A stretch of 64,000 nt of DNA, taken from positions 360,001 through 424,000 of the forward strand of contig NZ_CP021081.1 in NCBI RefSeq assembly GCF_003444775.1. The letters run 5' to 3'. Shown here piece by piece: positions 35,050-46,743 of this stretch. The DNA is from Deinococcus ficus. GTDB lineage: Bacteria > Deinococcota > Deinococci > Deinococcales > Deinococcaceae. Under the pieces are notes generated by a model. It made no database searches. It worked only from the letters and a program-made list of their open reading frames with translations, and had not been told where the DNA came from. A program made the position numbers and the translations under genes. The stretch's first letter is position 1; each line of letters opens with the position of its first letter.

Positions 35050-35616
35050 ATGCTGACCCTGCACCTCGTCCGGCACGCGCCCACCGTCCGCAATCATGAG
35101 CGGCGCTATCCCTTCCCGCACGAGGACCCGCCCCTCTCCCCGGAAGGGGAGGCCCTGGCCCGCCGGCTCGTGCTGCCGGCGGCGGACGTGGTGTTCGCCT
35201 CGCCCCGGGCGCGGGTACGGCAGACCGCCGCCCTGGCCGGCTTCCCGGAAGTGCTGGACGCCCCGGCCCTGGTCGAGGCCCGCTTCGGCGTGATGGCCGG
35301 GCTCACCTGGGCGGAACTCGAAGCCCGGCACGGCGAGGCCCCGCGCACCTGGATCGACACGCTCTCGGACCCTCAAAGCCCGCTCGGCCCCCCCGGCGGG
35401 GAGACCGGGCAGGCCTTTCACGGCCGGGTGCAGGCGTGGCTGGACGCCCTGCCGGAGGAGGGCGCCGTGCTGGCGTTCGCGCACTCCGGGACCCTCCAGG
35501 CCGCCCTGCGCCTCACGGTGGGCCTGGGGGCGGTGGTCACGCCGCCCGGCACGCGCATCACCCTGGAACGGGCGGGCGGGCCGTGGTGGCTCAGCGCCGT
35601 GGTGCCGCCCGGCTAG
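35050..35616 (+). CDS. cobC: Histidine phosphatase, probable alpha-ribazole phosphatase
   Basis: The product has 188 residues. It begins [19 protein letters not shown], the RHG-type catalytic start, with a second His in [15 protein letters not shown]. The position 10 bp after cobS supports alpha-ribazole-5'-phosphate phosphatase (CobC), the last step of cobalamin assembly; sequence alone would only give phosphoglycerate-mutase-like phosphatase. Its end is 6 bp from the converging gene. Confidence 0.8.
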   Translation: MLTLHLVRHAPTVRNHERRYPFPHEDPPLSPEGEALARRLVLPAADVVFASPRARVRQTAALAGFPEVLDAPALVEARFGVMAGLTWAELEARHGEAPRTWIDTLSDPQSPLGPPGGETGQAFHGRVQAWLDALPEEGAVLAFAHSGTLQAALRLTVGLGAVVTPPGTRITLERAGGPWWLSAVVPPG

Positions 35617-35622
35617 CGCGCC

Positions 35623-37350
35623 TCAGCGGGCGGCGCGGTGCGTGAGCAGCAGCGTGCCCGCACCCCAGGTCCCGCCCACCAGCGTGAACAGCAGCGCCAG
35701 CGGCGGCTCGCCCAGACTGGCGGCAATCGCGGTGAGGCCCAGCACGGCGCCCACCACGTCCGGCACCGGCAGCCGCGCCCGGACGGCCAGGGCCCGCCCG
35801 CCGTCGTAGGCGGTCACGCTCAGGCCCACCGCCAGCAGCAGCACCAGCAGCATGGTCGCCAGCAGCGCCGGCCCCAGCAGGCCCGCCAGCCCCAGCACCA
35901 GCGCCGGCACGCCCAGCGCGGCCAGCGTCAGCACGCCCAGCGCCAGGGTCCGCATCGGGGCGTGCCGCTGCCGGCGCGCCAGGACCGGCGCGACCCCCAG
36001 CGTGAACAGCGACCCCAGCGCGCCCGCCGTGAGCAGCACGAAGAACTTCGACCACGCCGCGCCGCCCAGCCAGCCCAGCAGCGGCCGGAAGGCGGCGGCG
36101 CTCGCCACGCTCAGGTCGCTGGGCGGCGGGGCCTGCAGGGCGGTGCGGTCCCCGGGCGCCTGCCCCAGCAGGGTGTTCACCCGTCCGGTCACCTGCGCGC
36201 CGGGGTCGCGGGTCACGTCGCCCAGCAGCGTGACCACCTCGCCGTCCACACGGGCGGCGCCGGTCAGGTGCACGTTCCCGCCGATGGCGATCACGTTCCC
36301 GTCCACCGGGCGTTCCACGGTCACGTTCTGTCCGAAGGTCACCCGGCCGCTGGCCGCGCCCTGGTACAGGGTGGGCAGGGTCAGCACGGCCGCTAGCGCG
36401 TACGCGCCCGCCCCCACGGTCCGCAGGGTGGGCGTGGGTCGCCACGCGACCACCACGCTGGTGAGCAGCACCAGGGCCGCGCCGACCACCGCCAGCGGCG
36501 AGACCTGCGCCAGCAGCGCCTGCAGGACCAGCGCGCCGGCCGTCAGGTTCGGCCAGGCGGTGGTCACGGTCAGCAGCAGCAGGCCCACCATCAGCGCCCC
36601 GACCAGCAGGGCCGGGGCGGGGTTGGGCCCGCGCAGCGAGGGCACCGGATGCACCCAGACGTGCGCCGCCTCCGGCGGGGTCGCGTCCACGGCCGCCTGG
36701 AAAGCGGCCACCGGCGCAGCCACCGGTGGCACTTCGGCCGGCAGGGGCCGGACGGCCTGGGCGCCCGCCGCCTCGGCCGCGATGCGGGCCGCCAGACCCG
36801 CCGCCACCGAGGGCGCGGCGGGTACCGGGTGGTGCAGCCGCGCCTGCCACGCGATCTCGGAGGCGACACTGGCCGCCACGCTCCGCGGAATCGCGGGGGG
36901 CCGCACCTGCCCGGCCACCCGCACGTCGCCCGCCACGTCGGCGGCCACACTCCGGGGCAGGACCGCGGGCGCCAGTTGCAGGGTGTGGGCCAGGGCCACG
37001 TCCGCCGCGACGGCGGCCGCCACCGACCTCGGCAGCGCCGGGGGGGGCAGTGCGCGCCACTGCGCGGACGCGGCCACCTCGCCCGCCACCTGACGCGCCA
37101 CACTCTGCGGCAACGCCGGGGGCGGCAGGCTGCTCAGCGCGGCCTGCGTGCCGTGCAGCGCCTCTCGCCAGCGCGCCACCCGGTCCGCGTCCGGCCAGGC
37201 GGCCAGCCGCGCGCGGTCCTCGGCACCCAGCGTGCCGTCGGCGTCCTCGTGCAGCCAGTCCAGCCACGCCGGCACGGCCGCCCCACCGCCGGGGCGGGCG
37301 GGGTCCGGGAACTCTGGGGGGGGTGGCGGGCGGCCCATATCAACCCCCAT
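35623..37350 (-). CDS. Membrane protein with helical repeats and a bactofilin-like segment
   Basis: The product has 575 residues. Residues 27-70 (WLDWLHEDADGTL...) resemble the start of anti-sigma-like domains. Residues 80-198 hold five degenerate repeats of 23-26 residues around LPRSVAxxVAxDV. About seven membrane segments follow, from residue 245. Between the early pair and the later group, residues about 345-400 form a polymer-type beta-helix (NVTVERPVDGNVIAIGGNVHL, RVDGEVVTLLGDVT) as in bactofilins. The mix suggests a membrane-anchored scaffold or sensor. No enzyme motif is visible. The start is uncertain; ATG at 37338 is an alternative. Confidence 0.6.
   Translation of the reverse strand: MGVDMGRPPPPPEFPDPARPGGGAAVPAWLDWLHEDADGTLGAEDRARLAAWPDADRVARWREALHGTQAALSSLPPPALPQSVARQVAGEVAASAQWRALPPPALPRSVAAAVAADVALAHTLQLAPAVLPRSVAADVAGDVRVAGQVRPPAIPRSVAASVASEIAWQARLHHPVPAAPSVAAGLAARIAAEAAGAQAVRPLPAEVPPVAAPVAAFQAAVDATPPEAAHVWVHPVPSLRGPNPAPALLVGALMVGLLLLTVTTAWPNLTAGALVLQALLAQVSPLAVVGAALVLLTSVVVAWRPTPTLRTVGAGAYALAAVLTLPTLYQGAASGRVTFGQNVTVERPVDGNVIAIGGNVHLTGAARVDGEVVTLLGDVTRDPGAQVTGRVNTLLGQAPGDRTALQAPPPSDLSVASAAAFRPLLGWLGGAAWSKFFVLLTAGALGSLFTLGVAPVLARRQRHAPMRTLALGVLTLAALGVPALVLGLAGLLGPALLATMLLVLLLAVGLSVTAYDGGRALAVRARLPVPDVVGAVLGLTAIAASLGEPPLALLFTLVGGTWGAGTLLLTHRAAR
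36757..37113 (-). repeat. Five tandem ~25-codon repeats encoding LPRSVAxxVA helices
   Basis: Repeat units begin near residues 80, 106, 131, 154 and 180 of the host protein (LPQSVARQVA, LPRSVAAAVA, LPRSVAADVA, IPRSVAASVA, APSVAAGLA). Each predicts an amphipathic helix separated by Pro-rich turns. Confidence 0.8.
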
Positions 37351-37395
37351 ACGGTAGGGACCGGGGCAGGGTTCCCGCTGCCTGAAACTCCACCG

Positions 37396-37929
37396 TCACC
37401 CCTGATCGGGGGAGGGCCCGGGCTGGCCGGGCCGCGCGTGGTAGTCGCCGCTTTTCCCGCCGGACTTGGCGAGCAGCCGCACGCCCGTGATCTCGATGGC
37501 CTTGCTGGCGGCCTTGAGCATGTCGTACACGTTCAGCGCCGCGACCGTCACGGCCGTCAGGGCCTCCATCTCCACGCCGGTGGGGGCAGTGGTGCGCACG
37601 GTCGCCTGCACGCGCACGCCCGCCGGTTCCAGCGTGACCTGCACGTCCGCACCCGTCACCGGAATGGGGTGGCACAGCGTCACCAGGTCCGCGGTGCGTT
37701 TGCTGCCCGCCAGCCCCGCCAGCCGCGCCACGGTCAGCGGGTCGCCCTTGGGGTTGGTGCCGGCCTCCAGCGCCGCGCGGGCGTCCGGCGGGAGCCGCAC
37801 CCAGCCCTCGGCGGTGGCCGAGCGCGCGGTGGGCGCCTTGCCGGTCACGTCCACCATGCGGGGCAGGCCATCCCGGAAGTGCGTGAGTTCCGGCGCAGGG
37901 GAATCGCCGGTCTGTGCGTCGGGGCTCAT
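37396..37929 (-). CDS. moaC: Cyclic pyranopterin monophosphate synthase
   Basis: The product has 177 residues. It has [62 protein letters not shown] and [10 protein letters not shown], the MoaC set for molybdenum-cofactor synthesis. Its start overlaps the yceD stop (ATGA). No other moa gene is nearby. Confidence 0.97.
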   Translation of the reverse strand: MSPDAQTGDSPAPELTHFRDGLPRMVDVTGKAPTARSATAEGWVRLPPDARAALEAGTNPKGDPLTVARLAGLAGSKRTADLVTLCHPIPVTGADVQVTLEPAGVRVQATVRTTAPTGVEMEALTAVTVAALNVYDMLKAASKAIEITGVRLLAKSGGKSGDYHARPGQPGPSPDQG

Positions 37930-38528
37930 TCCTCGGGAACGTCCAGGTCCTTCAGGGACGCGAAGGGGTTCTGCTTGGCGTGCGCGCTGCCTTCCGGAAT
38001 GCCCAGGTCGTCGTCGATCTCCTCGACCGGCACCTGCGCCATGTGCTCGCAGGTGCCCTCATTGAGGTCCTGCCCGCACACCTGGCACAGGCCCTTGCAA
38101 GCCGGGTCGTGCAGCACGCTCAGCGGCGCGGCCAGCACGGTCGTTTCGGCCAGGTAGGCGCTGAGGTCCAGGTTCGGGTCGCCGAACACCAGCACCTCCT
38201 CGCCGGACTCGGCCTCTTCCAGGTACGGCTGGTCGGCGCTGGGGTCGTAGCGCATCAGGGTGCCGAGCTTCAGTTCCAGCGGCACGTGCACCTCCCGCAG
38301 GCAGCGGGCGCACTCCATGATCAGGGTGGGTTCGAACGTGCCCTGCAGGTACATTTCCTGCGAGCCGAGGCTGTTGACGTCCACGTCGTACCAGGCGGGT
38401 TCGGCGAAGCGCAGGGTCTGGGGAAGGCCGCCCTGCTCGTAGGTCAGTTCTGTCAGTTCGCCTTCGGCGTGCGCGTCGTCCTGCGTGCGCATCAGGGAAC
38501 CCAGGTGAATGCGGGGCGAATCGGTCAT
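37926..38528 (-). CDS. YceD family (DUF177) protein
   Basis: The product has 200 residues from the ATG at 38528, set by a TATGAT -10 box 7 bases upstream; the frame continues to 38648 but that part would run into the tRNA terminator. It has [15 protein letters not shown] and [19 protein letters not shown], the cysteine-rich DUF177 core. In many bacteria YceD precedes rpmF (L32) and is linked to 23S rRNA; here moaC follows instead. Confidence 0.88.
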   Translation of the reverse strand: MTDSPRIHLGSLMRTQDDAHAEGELTELTYEQGGLPQTLRFAEPAWYDVDVNSLGSQEMYLQGTFEPTLIMECARCLREVHVPLELKLGTLMRYDPSADQPYLEEAESGEEVLVFGDPNLDLSAYLAETTVLAAPLSVLHDPACKGLCQVCGQDLNEGTCEHMAQVPVEEIDDDLGIPEGSAHAKQNPFASLKDLDVPEE

Positions 38529-38535
38529 GCCCCTC

Positions 38536-38541
38536 ATCATA
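38536..38541 (-). promoter_or_regulatory. -10 box (TATGAT) for leaderless yceD transcript
   Basis: TATGAT ends 7 bases before the ATG at 38528 on the minus strand. Confidence 0.65.
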
Positions 38542-38600
38542 GAAGGTCCGCCGCAATTCCCGCCGTGACGTGGGGCGGCATCCCCGGCATGTGGAAAGGC

Positions 38601-38628
38601 AAAAGAAAAACTCCCGCCGGAGCGGGAG
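38601..38628 (-). terminator. Intrinsic terminator after tRNA-Glu
   Basis: On the minus strand a 7-bp stem (CTCCCGC / GCGGGAG) is followed by TTTTTCTTTT, one of the clearest U-tracts in the window. Confidence 0.92.
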
Positions 38629-38636
38629 CGTTTCAG

Positions 38637-38725
<89 letters not shown>

Positions 38726-38798
38726 GTTGAACACCGCCGCCTTTCGGCCCGGAATCCTTGACTGCCTTTCAAGGGGTGCCGTTTCCGGCACGCACAGA

Positions 38799-38827
38799 AA
38801 GATACACACCCGCTCCTCTGGCGTCAA
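38799..38827 (-). promoter_or_regulatory. Promoter for tRNA-Glu
   Basis: On the minus strand, TTGACG (38827-38822) and TATCTT (38804-38799) are separated by exactly 17 bp. It is close to the sigma70 consensus and unlike the -35-less leaderless promoters nearby. Confidence 0.8.
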
Positions 38828-38990
38828 GGGCCCCTCACGGTCGGCGCTGGCGCCCGCCGGTCACGGCCCGGGCCGCTGTCTAAAGGCGCCCTTCAGGGCC
38901 GGCGCGCGGGCCGCGCCAGGACGGCAGTTTCCGTCCGGACAGGCCGCGCGGCCGGCCGGCGCGCGCCGCACCCGCGCGCGAAGTGGGCGG

Positions 38991-38996
38991 TACACT
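38991..38996 (+). promoter_or_regulatory. -10 box (TACACT) for the zinc-ribbon protein gene
   Basis: TACACT ends 7 bases before the ATG at 39004. The 160 bases between here and the tRNA promoter are GC-rich and hold nothing I can identify. Confidence 0.6.
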
Positions 38997-39003
38997 GGCC
39001 CTG

Positions 39004-39726
39004 ATGAGCGACACCGGATCCCTACAGCGCCTGCACCGCGTTCAGCAACTGGACCTGAACCTCGACCAACTGCGCGCCGAGGAGAGCAACATCCCGGACG
39101 CTCTGCGCGACGCCCGCGCGCAGCAGACCGAGATCAACAACAGCCTGGAAGACACCGAGATCACCCTCGAAGGTGTGGAAAAGCAGCTCCGGCAGGCCGA
39201 GATGGACCTCGCCGGCACCCGCGACCAGATCCAGCGCGCCAAGGAAGAACTCGACAAGAACGCCTTCGACGCCCGCGCCCAGAGCCAGTACGGCAGCCGC
39301 ATCCAGATGCTCGGCGAACGCGCCGACGAGATGGAAGAGGACCTCGGGCCGCTGCGCGAGCGTCAGCAGGAACTCGCCGCCAAGGCCAGCCAGCTGCGCC
39401 AGGCGCACCGCGACCTGCGCCCCACCCTGGACGCCCTGGAAACCGAGGACGAGCAGCGCGTGCAGGGCCTGCGCGACCAGGGCCAGGCCGACCGCGAGGA
39501 ACGCGCGCAGCTGGTCGAGAACCTCGACTCGCGCACCGTGAAGGAATACGACCTGATCCGCAAGGCCAAGAAGGGCCTGGGCGTCGTGGAGATCAAGGGC
39601 GGCCGGTGCAGCGGCTGCAACGTCGTGCTGCCCGTGAACGTGCAGCAGAAGGCCGCGCTGGGCCAGCTGCCGCCCGTGAAGTGCCCCTCCTGCGGGCGTT
39701 TCCTGATCCGCCTCGACCTGGCCTGA
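39004..39726 (+). CDS. Coiled-coil protein with C-terminal C4 zinc ribbon
   Basis: The product has 240 residues. Residues 5-180 form a long two-part coiled coil ([19 protein letters not shown] through [20 protein letters not shown]). The C-terminus has a zinc ribbon, [16 protein letters not shown] and [14 protein letters not shown]. This is the architecture of the CT398/HP0958-like family (formerly DUF164). HP0958 binds flagellin mRNA and FliG, but most members have no known role. Confidence 0.88.
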   Translation: MSDTGSLQRLHRVQQLDLNLDQLRAEESNIPDALRDARAQQTEINNSLEDTEITLEGVEKQLRQAEMDLAGTRDQIQRAKEELDKNAFDARAQSQYGSRIQMLGERADEMEEDLGPLRERQQELAAKASQLRQAHRDLRPTLDALETEDEQRVQGLRDQGQADREERAQLVENLDSRTVKEYDLIRKAKKGLGVVEIKGGRCSGCNVVLPVNVQQKAALGQLPPVKCPSCGRFLIRLDLA

Positions 39727-39803
39727 GCCGGGGGCCTGTCCGCCGTGACCTCCCGGGGGGACGTGTCCCCCCGCTTCTTCCGCCCGCGAGGAGACACCTG
39801 AGC

Positions 39804-41327
39804 ATGAAGGTCGCCGTGGCCGATGTCGGCACCAACTCCAGCCACCTGCTGCTCGCCGAGGCGGCCGGCAGCGGCTACCGCGTCCTGGACGCGCTGAAAG
39901 ACCGCACCGCGCTCGGCGAGTGCCTGGACGAGGCCGGGAACCTCACCCCGGAAGGCGAGGACCGCCTGGCGGGCGCCCTGACCCGCTTCCGGGAACTGAG
40001 CGGCGCGGCCGGCATTCCCGAGGTGCGCGTGTACGCCACCAGCGCCCTGCGGGAAGCGCCGAACGGGCAGGCGGTCGCGCAGCGCATGCGGGAACGCACC
40101 GGGCTGTACCCGGCGATCATCAGTGGGGAACGCGAGGGGCACCTCACCTACCTGGGCGCGGCGCACAGCGTGGAGTTCGGGCCGGACACCCTGCTGCTCG
40201 ACCTCGGCGGCGGCAGCCTGGAGTTCGCCCGCGGCGGCCCCGAAGCGCCCACGGACGTGCTGAGCCTGCCGGTGGGCGCCATCCGCATGACCCGCGCGTT
40301 CCTGCGCCACGACCCGCCCCCCGCCCGGGAGGTGCAGGCCCTGCAGGCGCACGTGCAGGACCTGTTGCGGCCCCACGTCTCGCGCTTCGCGGCGCAGCCC
40401 GGCACGCGCGTGGTGCTGTCCAGCGGCACCGCGGAGGCCGCCGCCGTCGCCCTGAACGCCGCCCACACCAAGGCAACCCTGGCCGGCCCGGACGGCAGCG
40501 TGAACGGCGTGAGCTTCACCGTCGCGGCCCTGGGCGGCCTGCTGGACCGCACGCGGGCCCTGCGGCCCGGCGCGCGCCTGAAGGTCCCCGGCTTCGAGAA
40601 ACGCGCCGGGACGATCGTGGCGGGCCTCGCGGTGCTGCACGCCGCCCTGGACCTGCTGGGCGTCCGGGAGGTCACGGTCAGCGAGGGCGCGCTGCGCGAG
40701 GGCATGCTGATCGAGGAACTCGCCCAGCTCAGCGCCTTCACCGGCGGCCTGAGCCTGCGCCAGCGCAGCGTCCTGGCGACCGCCGAACGCTTCGGCGCGA
40801 ACCTCGCGCACGCCGGGCACGTCGCGCAGCTCGCCCGCGACCTGCTGGCCGCGCTGGCCCGCACCGGGGAGAGCTTCCCGGACGAGGCGCGCCCGCTGCT
40901 CACGGCCGCCGCGGCCCTGCACGAGACCGGGCAGATCGTGTCGCAGAGCGCGCACCACAAGCACGCCGCGTACCTGATCCGGCACACCGACCTGCGCGGC
41001 TTCTCCCCGCGCGAACGGGAACTGATCGCGCAGGTCGCCCGCTACCACCGCCGCAGCCCCCCCAAGGCCTCCCACGCGGACTTCGCGGCCCTGCCAGCCG
41101 CCGATCAGGCCCTGGTGTCGCGCCTCGCGGCGGTCCTGCGCGTCGCCGACGGCCTGGACCGCGCGCACGCCGGTGGCACGCAGTTCCGCGAACTGCGCCG
41201 CGCCCGGGCGGAGGACGGCTGGACCCTGCACGTGACCGGCGCCACGCCGTTGGACCTCGCGGGCGCCCGCGAGAAGGCCGACCTGTGGACCCGTGAGTTC
41301 GGGCCGCTGACCTTCCGGAACCTCTGA
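39804..41327 (+). CDS. ppx: Ppx/GppA family exopolyphosphatase with HD-type C-terminus
   Basis: The product has 507 residues; the ATG at 39804 has GAGGAGA upstream. It begins [18 protein letters not shown] (phosphate-binding loop 1), with [14 protein letters not shown] and [15 protein letters not shown] (loop 2). The C-terminal half has an HD-like helical domain ([23 protein letters not shown]). It cleaves polyphosphate or pppGpp. The gene follows the zinc-ribbon gene by 77 bp. Confidence 0.93.
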   Translation: MKVAVADVGTNSSHLLLAEAAGSGYRVLDALKDRTALGECLDEAGNLTPEGEDRLAGALTRFRELSGAAGIPEVRVYATSALREAPNGQAVAQRMRERTGLYPAIISGEREGHLTYLGAAHSVEFGPDTLLLDLGGGSLEFARGGPEAPTDVLSLPVGAIRMTRAFLRHDPPPAREVQALQAHVQDLLRPHVSRFAAQPGTRVVLSSGTAEAAAVALNAAHTKATLAGPDGSVNGVSFTVAALGGLLDRTRALRPGARLKVPGFEKRAGTIVAGLAVLHAALDLLGVREVTVSEGALREGMLIEELAQLSAFTGGLSLRQRSVLATAERFGANLAHAGHVAQLARDLLAALARTGESFPDEARPLLTAAAALHETGQIVSQSAHHKHAAYLIRHTDLRGFSPRERELIAQVARYHRRSPPKASHADFAALPAADQALVSRLAAVLRVADGLDRAHAGGTQFRELRRARAEDGWTLHVTGATPLDLAGAREKADLWTREFGPLTFRNL

Positions 41328-41345
41328 CCCGCCGCCCGCGCCGCT

Positions 41346-41351
41346 TATGCT
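41346..41351 (+). promoter_or_regulatory. -10 box (TATGCT) for pdxY
   Basis: TATGCT ends 7 bases before the ATG at 41359 and overlaps the alternative upstream ATG region. Confidence 0.6.
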
Positions 41352-41358
41352 GTCCCCC

Positions 41359-42273
41359 ATGACCGCCGCCACCCCCGCCCCCACCGTGCCGCGCAACATC
41401 CTGAGCATCCAGTCCTGGGTGGCGTACGGACACGTGGGGAACGCCGCCGCCGTGTTCCCGCTGCAGCGCCTGGGCTTCGAGGTCTGGGCGGTGAACACCG
41501 TGCAGTTTTCCAACCACACCGGGTACGGCGCCTGGACCGGCAGCGTGTTCCCGCCGGAACTGGTGGCCGAGCTCTTGGACGGCATAGAGGCGCGCGGCGC
41601 CCTGCCCGGCTGTGACGCCGTGCTCAGCGGGTACATGGGCTCGGAAGGCACCGTGGCGGCCGTGGCGGACGCCGTGCGGCGCGTGCGGGCGGCGAACCCG
41701 GCCGCGCTGTACTGCTGCGACCCCGTGATGGGCGACGTGGGCCGCGGCGTGTTCGTGCGCCCGGAACTGCCGGACCTGATCGCCGCGCAGGCCCTCCCGG
41801 CGGCCGACATCGTCACGCCCAACCAGTTCGAACTTGAACTCCTGACCGGGCACGCCGTCCACACCCTGGACGACGCCCTGACCGCCGCGCACGTCCTGCG
41901 CGGGCGGCTGAATCCGGGCGGGCCGCGCGTCGTGGTGGTCACCAGCCTGATCCGCGAGGACGCCCCGGAAGGCGGCATCGAGACGCTGGCCGTCACCGGG
42001 GATGGCGCGTGGCTGTGCCGCACGCCGCTGATCCCGCTGGACCCGCCCCGCAACGGCACGGGCGACACCATCGCCGCGCTGTTCCTGGGGCAGATGCTGC
42101 GCGGCGCCAGCCCGGCGCAGGCCCTCAGCCTCGCCATGAGCGCCCTGTATGCCCTGCTGGACGTCACCCACCGCGCCGGCACCCGCGAGATTCAGCTGGT
42201 GGCCGCGCAGAACGAGTTCGTGCAGCCCACCCAGGTCTTCCCGGCCGAGCAGGTTCAGGGCGGCGTGGCGTGA
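41359..42273 (+). CDS. pdxY: Pyridoxal kinase
   Basis: The product has 304 residues with [49 protein letters not shown] and [11 protein letters not shown], and a final anion-hole loop [14 protein letters not shown]. It phosphorylates pyridoxal to PLP. Its stop overlaps the GTG of the ankyrin gene. Confidence 0.96.
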   Translation: MTAATPAPTVPRNILSIQSWVAYGHVGNAAAVFPLQRLGFEVWAVNTVQFSNHTGYGAWTGSVFPPELVAELLDGIEARGALPGCDAVLSGYMGSEGTVAAVADAVRRVRAANPAALYCCDPVMGDVGRGVFVRPELPDLIAAQALPAADIVTPNQFELELLTGHAVHTLDDALTAAHVLRGRLNPGGPRVVVVTSLIREDAPEGGIETLAVTGDGAWLCRTPLIPLDPPRNGTGDTIAALFLGQMLRGASPAQALSLAMSALYALLDVTHRAGTREIQLVAAQNEFVQPTQVFPAEQVQGGVA

Positions 42274-42782
42274 CGCCCGACCCGGCCGTGCTGGCCTACC
42301 TGCAGGAGGCCTTCGAGATGGCCCGCGCCGGGCAGACGGCGCGGCTGGAGCAGATGCTGGCCGCCGGCCTGCCGGTGAACGTCCGCAACCAGAACGGAGA
42401 CACCCTGCTGATGCTGGCCGCCTACCACGGGCACGCGGCGGTCGTGGCGCGGCTGCTGGCCGCCGGCGCCGTCCCCGACACCCGCAACGACCGCGGTCAG
42501 AGCCCGCTGGAAGCCGCGGCCTTCCGCGGCGACCTGGACGTGGCCAGGTCGCTGCTGGACGCCGGCGCGGACGTGAACGCCGCCAGCCCCGCCGGCAAGA
42601 CCCCGCTGATGATGGCCGCCATGTTCGGCCGCGCCGATCTGGCCGACCTGCTGCTGGACCGCGGCGCGGACCTGCACGCCCGGGACGCCGCCGGGCTGGG
42701 CATCCCGGACGCCGCCCGGCTGATGGGCGCGACCGACCTGGCCGCCGCGCTTCAGGCCCGGCTGGACACCCGCACGCCGTAA
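42270..42782 (+). CDS. Ankyrin repeat protein
   Basis: The product has 170 residues. After a short helix there are four ankyrin repeats of 33 residues: [60 protein letters not shown] and a partial fourth. It is cytoplasmic and mediates protein contacts; the partner is unknown. The GTG start overlaps the pdxY stop, so the two genes are translated together. Confidence 0.92.
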   Translation: MTPDPAVLAYLQEAFEMARAGQTARLEQMLAAGLPVNVRNQNGDTLLMLAAYHGHAAVVARLLAAGAVPDTRNDRGQSPLEAAAFRGDLDVARSLLDAGADVNAASPAGKTPLMMAAMFGRADLADLLLDRGADLHARDAAGLGIPDAARLMGATDLAAALQARLDTRTP

Positions 42783-42798
42783 CGCGCGGCCCGCCCTC

Positions 42799-43233
42799 TC
42801 AGGGGTGCTGCCGGGGCGGCAGGGCCGCCCGCAGGAACCAGAAGTTCCCCAGCGACCGGATGACCTCCACGAACTCCTCGATGCTCACCGGCTTGGGGAT
42901 GTACGCGTTGGCGTGCAGGTTGTAACTGCGCCAGATGTCCGTCTCCGCGCGGGAGGTCGTCAGGACGATCACGGGAATGGTGCGCAGGTGCTCGTCTTCC
43001 TTCAGCACGTCCAGCAGTTCCAGGCCGGACATGCGCGGCATGTTCAGGTCCAGCAGGATCACGTCCGGGCGCACGCCGGCCTGACCGGCACTGCCACGCA
43101 GGACCTCCAGGGCGTCCACGCCGTCCCGGGCGGTGTGCAGGGCGTGCGGGAAATCGGCCTCCTCGAAGGCCTCCTCGGTCAGGAGCACGTCGGCGGGGTT
43201 GTCCTCGACCAGCAGGATCTGAATGGGTTTCAT
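42799..43233 (-). CDS. Single-domain response regulator (Rcp1-like)
   Basis: The product has 144 residues: only a receiver domain, with EDN (10-12), phospho-acceptor Asp62 ([13 protein letters not shown]), [11 protein letters not shown] and [11 protein letters not shown]. The spacing and '[12 protein letters not shown]' resemble Rcp1, partner of phytochrome kinases. It lies 12 bp after the kinase gene and is its likely target. Confidence 0.92.
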   Translation of the reverse strand: MKPIQILLVEDNPADVLLTEEAFEEADFPHALHTARDGVDALEVLRGSAGQAGVRPDVILLDLNMPRMSGLELLDVLKEDEHLRTIPVIVLTTSRAETDIWRSYNLHANAYIPKPVSIEEFVEVIRSLGNFWFLRAALPPRQHP

Positions 43234-43245
43234 CGGGGGACCTCG

Positions 43246-44967
<1,722 letters not shown>

Positions 44968-44973
44968 CCGGCG

Positions 44974-44979
44974 ATTCTA
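44974..44979 (-). promoter_or_regulatory. -10 box (TAGAAT) for the CHASE3 kinase operon
   Basis: On the minus strand TAGAAT ends 6 bases before the GTG at 44967. Confidence 0.6.
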
Positions 44980-45047
44980 GAGCAGTGGCCCGGGACGTCC
45001 CGGACCGGCATCCGCACAGGGTTTGTTGAACCGGGTACAGCGGACGC

Positions 45048-45053
45048 TACACT
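45048..45053 (+). promoter_or_regulatory. -10 box (TACACT) for the dienoyl-CoA isomerase gene
   Basis: TACACT ends 7 bases before the ATG at 45061. Confidence 0.6.
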
Positions 45054-45060
45054 TCCGGGC

Positions 45061-45816
45061 ATGACCACCCGCGCCAGCGGCGCCGCGCCCGTCCGCCTCA
45101 CCCGGCAGGGCCCGGTCGCCACCCTGACCCTCACCCCCCCCAAGGGCGCCCTGGGCCCCGACTTCTGGCCGGCCGTGCCCGCCGCCCTGGCCGGCCTCGG
45201 GGACGCCCGCGTGCTGATCGTGCGCGGCGAGCACCTGTTCAGCGTGGGCCTGGACGTCAAGGCCACCGCCCCGCAGCTCGCGCCCCTGATCGGCAGCGAG
45301 GCCGGCTTCCTGGACGCCGTGCAGGCCATGCACGGCGCCATCGAGGCCCTGGCCGCCCTGCCCGTCCCGGTGATCGCGGCCGTGCACGGGTGGTGCATCG
45401 GCGCGGGCCTGGAACTGATCAGCGCCTGCGACCTGCGGCTGTGCAGCGCCGACGCCCGCTTCAGCCTGCCCGAGGTGAAGCTGGGCATCACCGCCGACCT
45501 GGGCGGCCTGCAACGCCTGCCGCGCCTGATCGGCCTGGGCCGCGCCGCGCACCTCGCCCTGACCGCCGAACCCATCGATGCCCTCACCGCCGAACGCTGG
45601 GGCCTGGTCACCGAGGTGCCCGACACCCCGGACGCCCTGTTCGCCCGCGCCGACGCGCTGGCCGGTCAGCTGGCCACCCTGCCGGCCGCCGCGCTGGAAG
45701 GCACCAAACGCAGCCTGCACGACCCCGCGCCCCACCACGAGGCCATGCTGGGCGCCGTGCGCTGGAACGCCCGGCACATGAGCGTCGAGGCCCTCGCCGC
45801 CGCCCTCAAGAAATGA
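45061..45816 (+). CDS. Enoyl-CoA hydratase/isomerase family, probable dienoyl-CoA isomerase
   Basis: The product has 251 residues. Crotonase core features are [37 protein letters not shown] and [20 protein letters not shown]. The sequence [12 protein letters not shown] matches the ECH1 group (AADVGTLQRLP), where the Asp is the catalytic base of delta3,5-delta2,4-dienoyl-CoA isomerase. It is followed 17 bp later by a 2,4-dienoyl-CoA reductase-like gene, supporting a role with unsaturated fatty acids. Confidence 0.82.
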   Translation: MTTRASGAAPVRLTRQGPVATLTLTPPKGALGPDFWPAVPAALAGLGDARVLIVRGEHLFSVGLDVKATAPQLAPLIGSEAGFLDAVQAMHGAIEALAALPVPVIAAVHGWCIGAGLELISACDLRLCSADARFSLPEVKLGITADLGGLQRLPRLIGLGRAAHLALTAEPIDALTAERWGLVTEVPDTPDALFARADALAGQLATLPAAALEGTKRSLHDPAPHHEAMLGAVRWNARHMSVEALAAALKK

Positions 45817-45833
45817 CCCCCCAAGGAGCCCCC

Positions 45834-46685
45834 ATGACCCTTCCCGCCGGTACGCCCGACAGCACCTTCCGCCCCGACCTCCTGGCCGGCAAGCACGCCC
45901 TGATCACCGGGGGCGGCAGCGGCATCAACCTTGGCATCGCCCAGAGTTTCGCCGCGCACGGCTGCGCCGTGACCCTGCTGGGCCGCAACCTGGACAAGGC
46001 CCAGCGCGCCGCGCAGGGCATCGTGCAGGCCGGCGGGCGGGCGCTGGGCGTCAGCGCCGACGTGCGCGACTACGCCGCCATGGAAGCCGCTGTGGCGCAG
46101 GCCGTGGCCGAATTCGGGGCCCTGGACATCGTGCTGGCCGGCGCCGCCGGGAACTTCCCCGCGCCGGTGGACGGCATTTCCCCCAACGGCTTCAGGACGG
46201 TGGTGGACATCGACCTGATCGGCACGTACCACACCATCAAGGCCGCCGCCCCGCACCTGAACACCCCGGGCGGGAACGTCCTGAGCATCAGCGCGTACGG
46301 CGTGCCCGTGCCCATGCAGGCGCACGTCGTCGCCGCGAAGGCCGGCGTGGACCAGCTCACCCGCACCCTGGCCATCGAGTGGGGCCTGCGCGGCATCCGC
46401 GTGAACGCCATCGTGCCCGGCCCCATCGACGGCACCGAGGGCATGGCCCGGCTCGCACCGGACGAGAAGACCCGCCAGCGCTTCATGGGCACCGTGCCCC
46501 TGGGCCGCTTCGGGGTGCCGCAGGACATCGCCAACGCTGCCCTCTTCCTGGTCTCCGACGCCGCCAGTTACGTGACCGGCGTGATTCTCCCGGTGGACGG
46601 CGGGCAGAACATGCTGGGCGGCGCCCCCCAGTACCAGATGTACCAGCAGATGGGCCTTGCCCTGCCCGGCAAGAAAGAAGGCTGA
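45834..46685 (+). CDS. SDR family oxidoreductase, 2,4-dienoyl-CoA reductase-like
   Basis: The ATG at 45834 has AAGGAG upstream and gives 283 residues. It has an NADPH fold ([18 protein letters not shown]), [11 protein letters not shown] and [13 protein letters not shown], the last two matching DECR proteins. It lacks the classic YxxxK; the Tyr is 14 residues before the Lys ([10 protein letters not shown]... AAKAG), near the 15-residue spacing of DECR enzymes. It would reduce dienoyl-CoA intermediates made with the upstream isomerase. Confidence 0.85.
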   Translation: MTLPAGTPDSTFRPDLLAGKHALITGGGSGINLGIAQSFAAHGCAVTLLGRNLDKAQRAAQGIVQAGGRALGVSADVRDYAAMEAAVAQAVAEFGALDIVLAGAAGNFPAPVDGISPNGFRTVVDIDLIGTYHTIKAAAPHLNTPGGNVLSISAYGVPVPMQAHVVAAKAGVDQLTRTLAIEWGLRGIRVNAIVPGPIDGTEGMARLAPDEKTRQRFMGTVPLGRFGVPQDIANAALFLVSDAASYVTGVILPVDGGQNMLGGAPQYQMYQQMGLALPGKKEG

Positions 46686-46694
46686 GCAAAGGGA

Positions 46695-46734
46695 AGCCGG
46701 AACCGCGGGGGACTCCCCTCATGGCTCCGGTTCT
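46695..46734. terminator. Imperfect hairpin between converging genes
   Basis: AGCCGGAACC pairs imperfectly with GGCTCCGGTT around an inner GGGG/CCCC stem. There is no U-tract, so termination is probable but not certain. Confidence 0.5.
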
Positions 46735-46743
46735 GTGGGCCTG

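Noticed and set aside
39363..42182. A 939-residue minus-strand open frame opposite ppx and pdxY
   Set aside because: Antisense to two clearly recognisable genes; composition is Arg/Gly/Gln-rich with no family motif.
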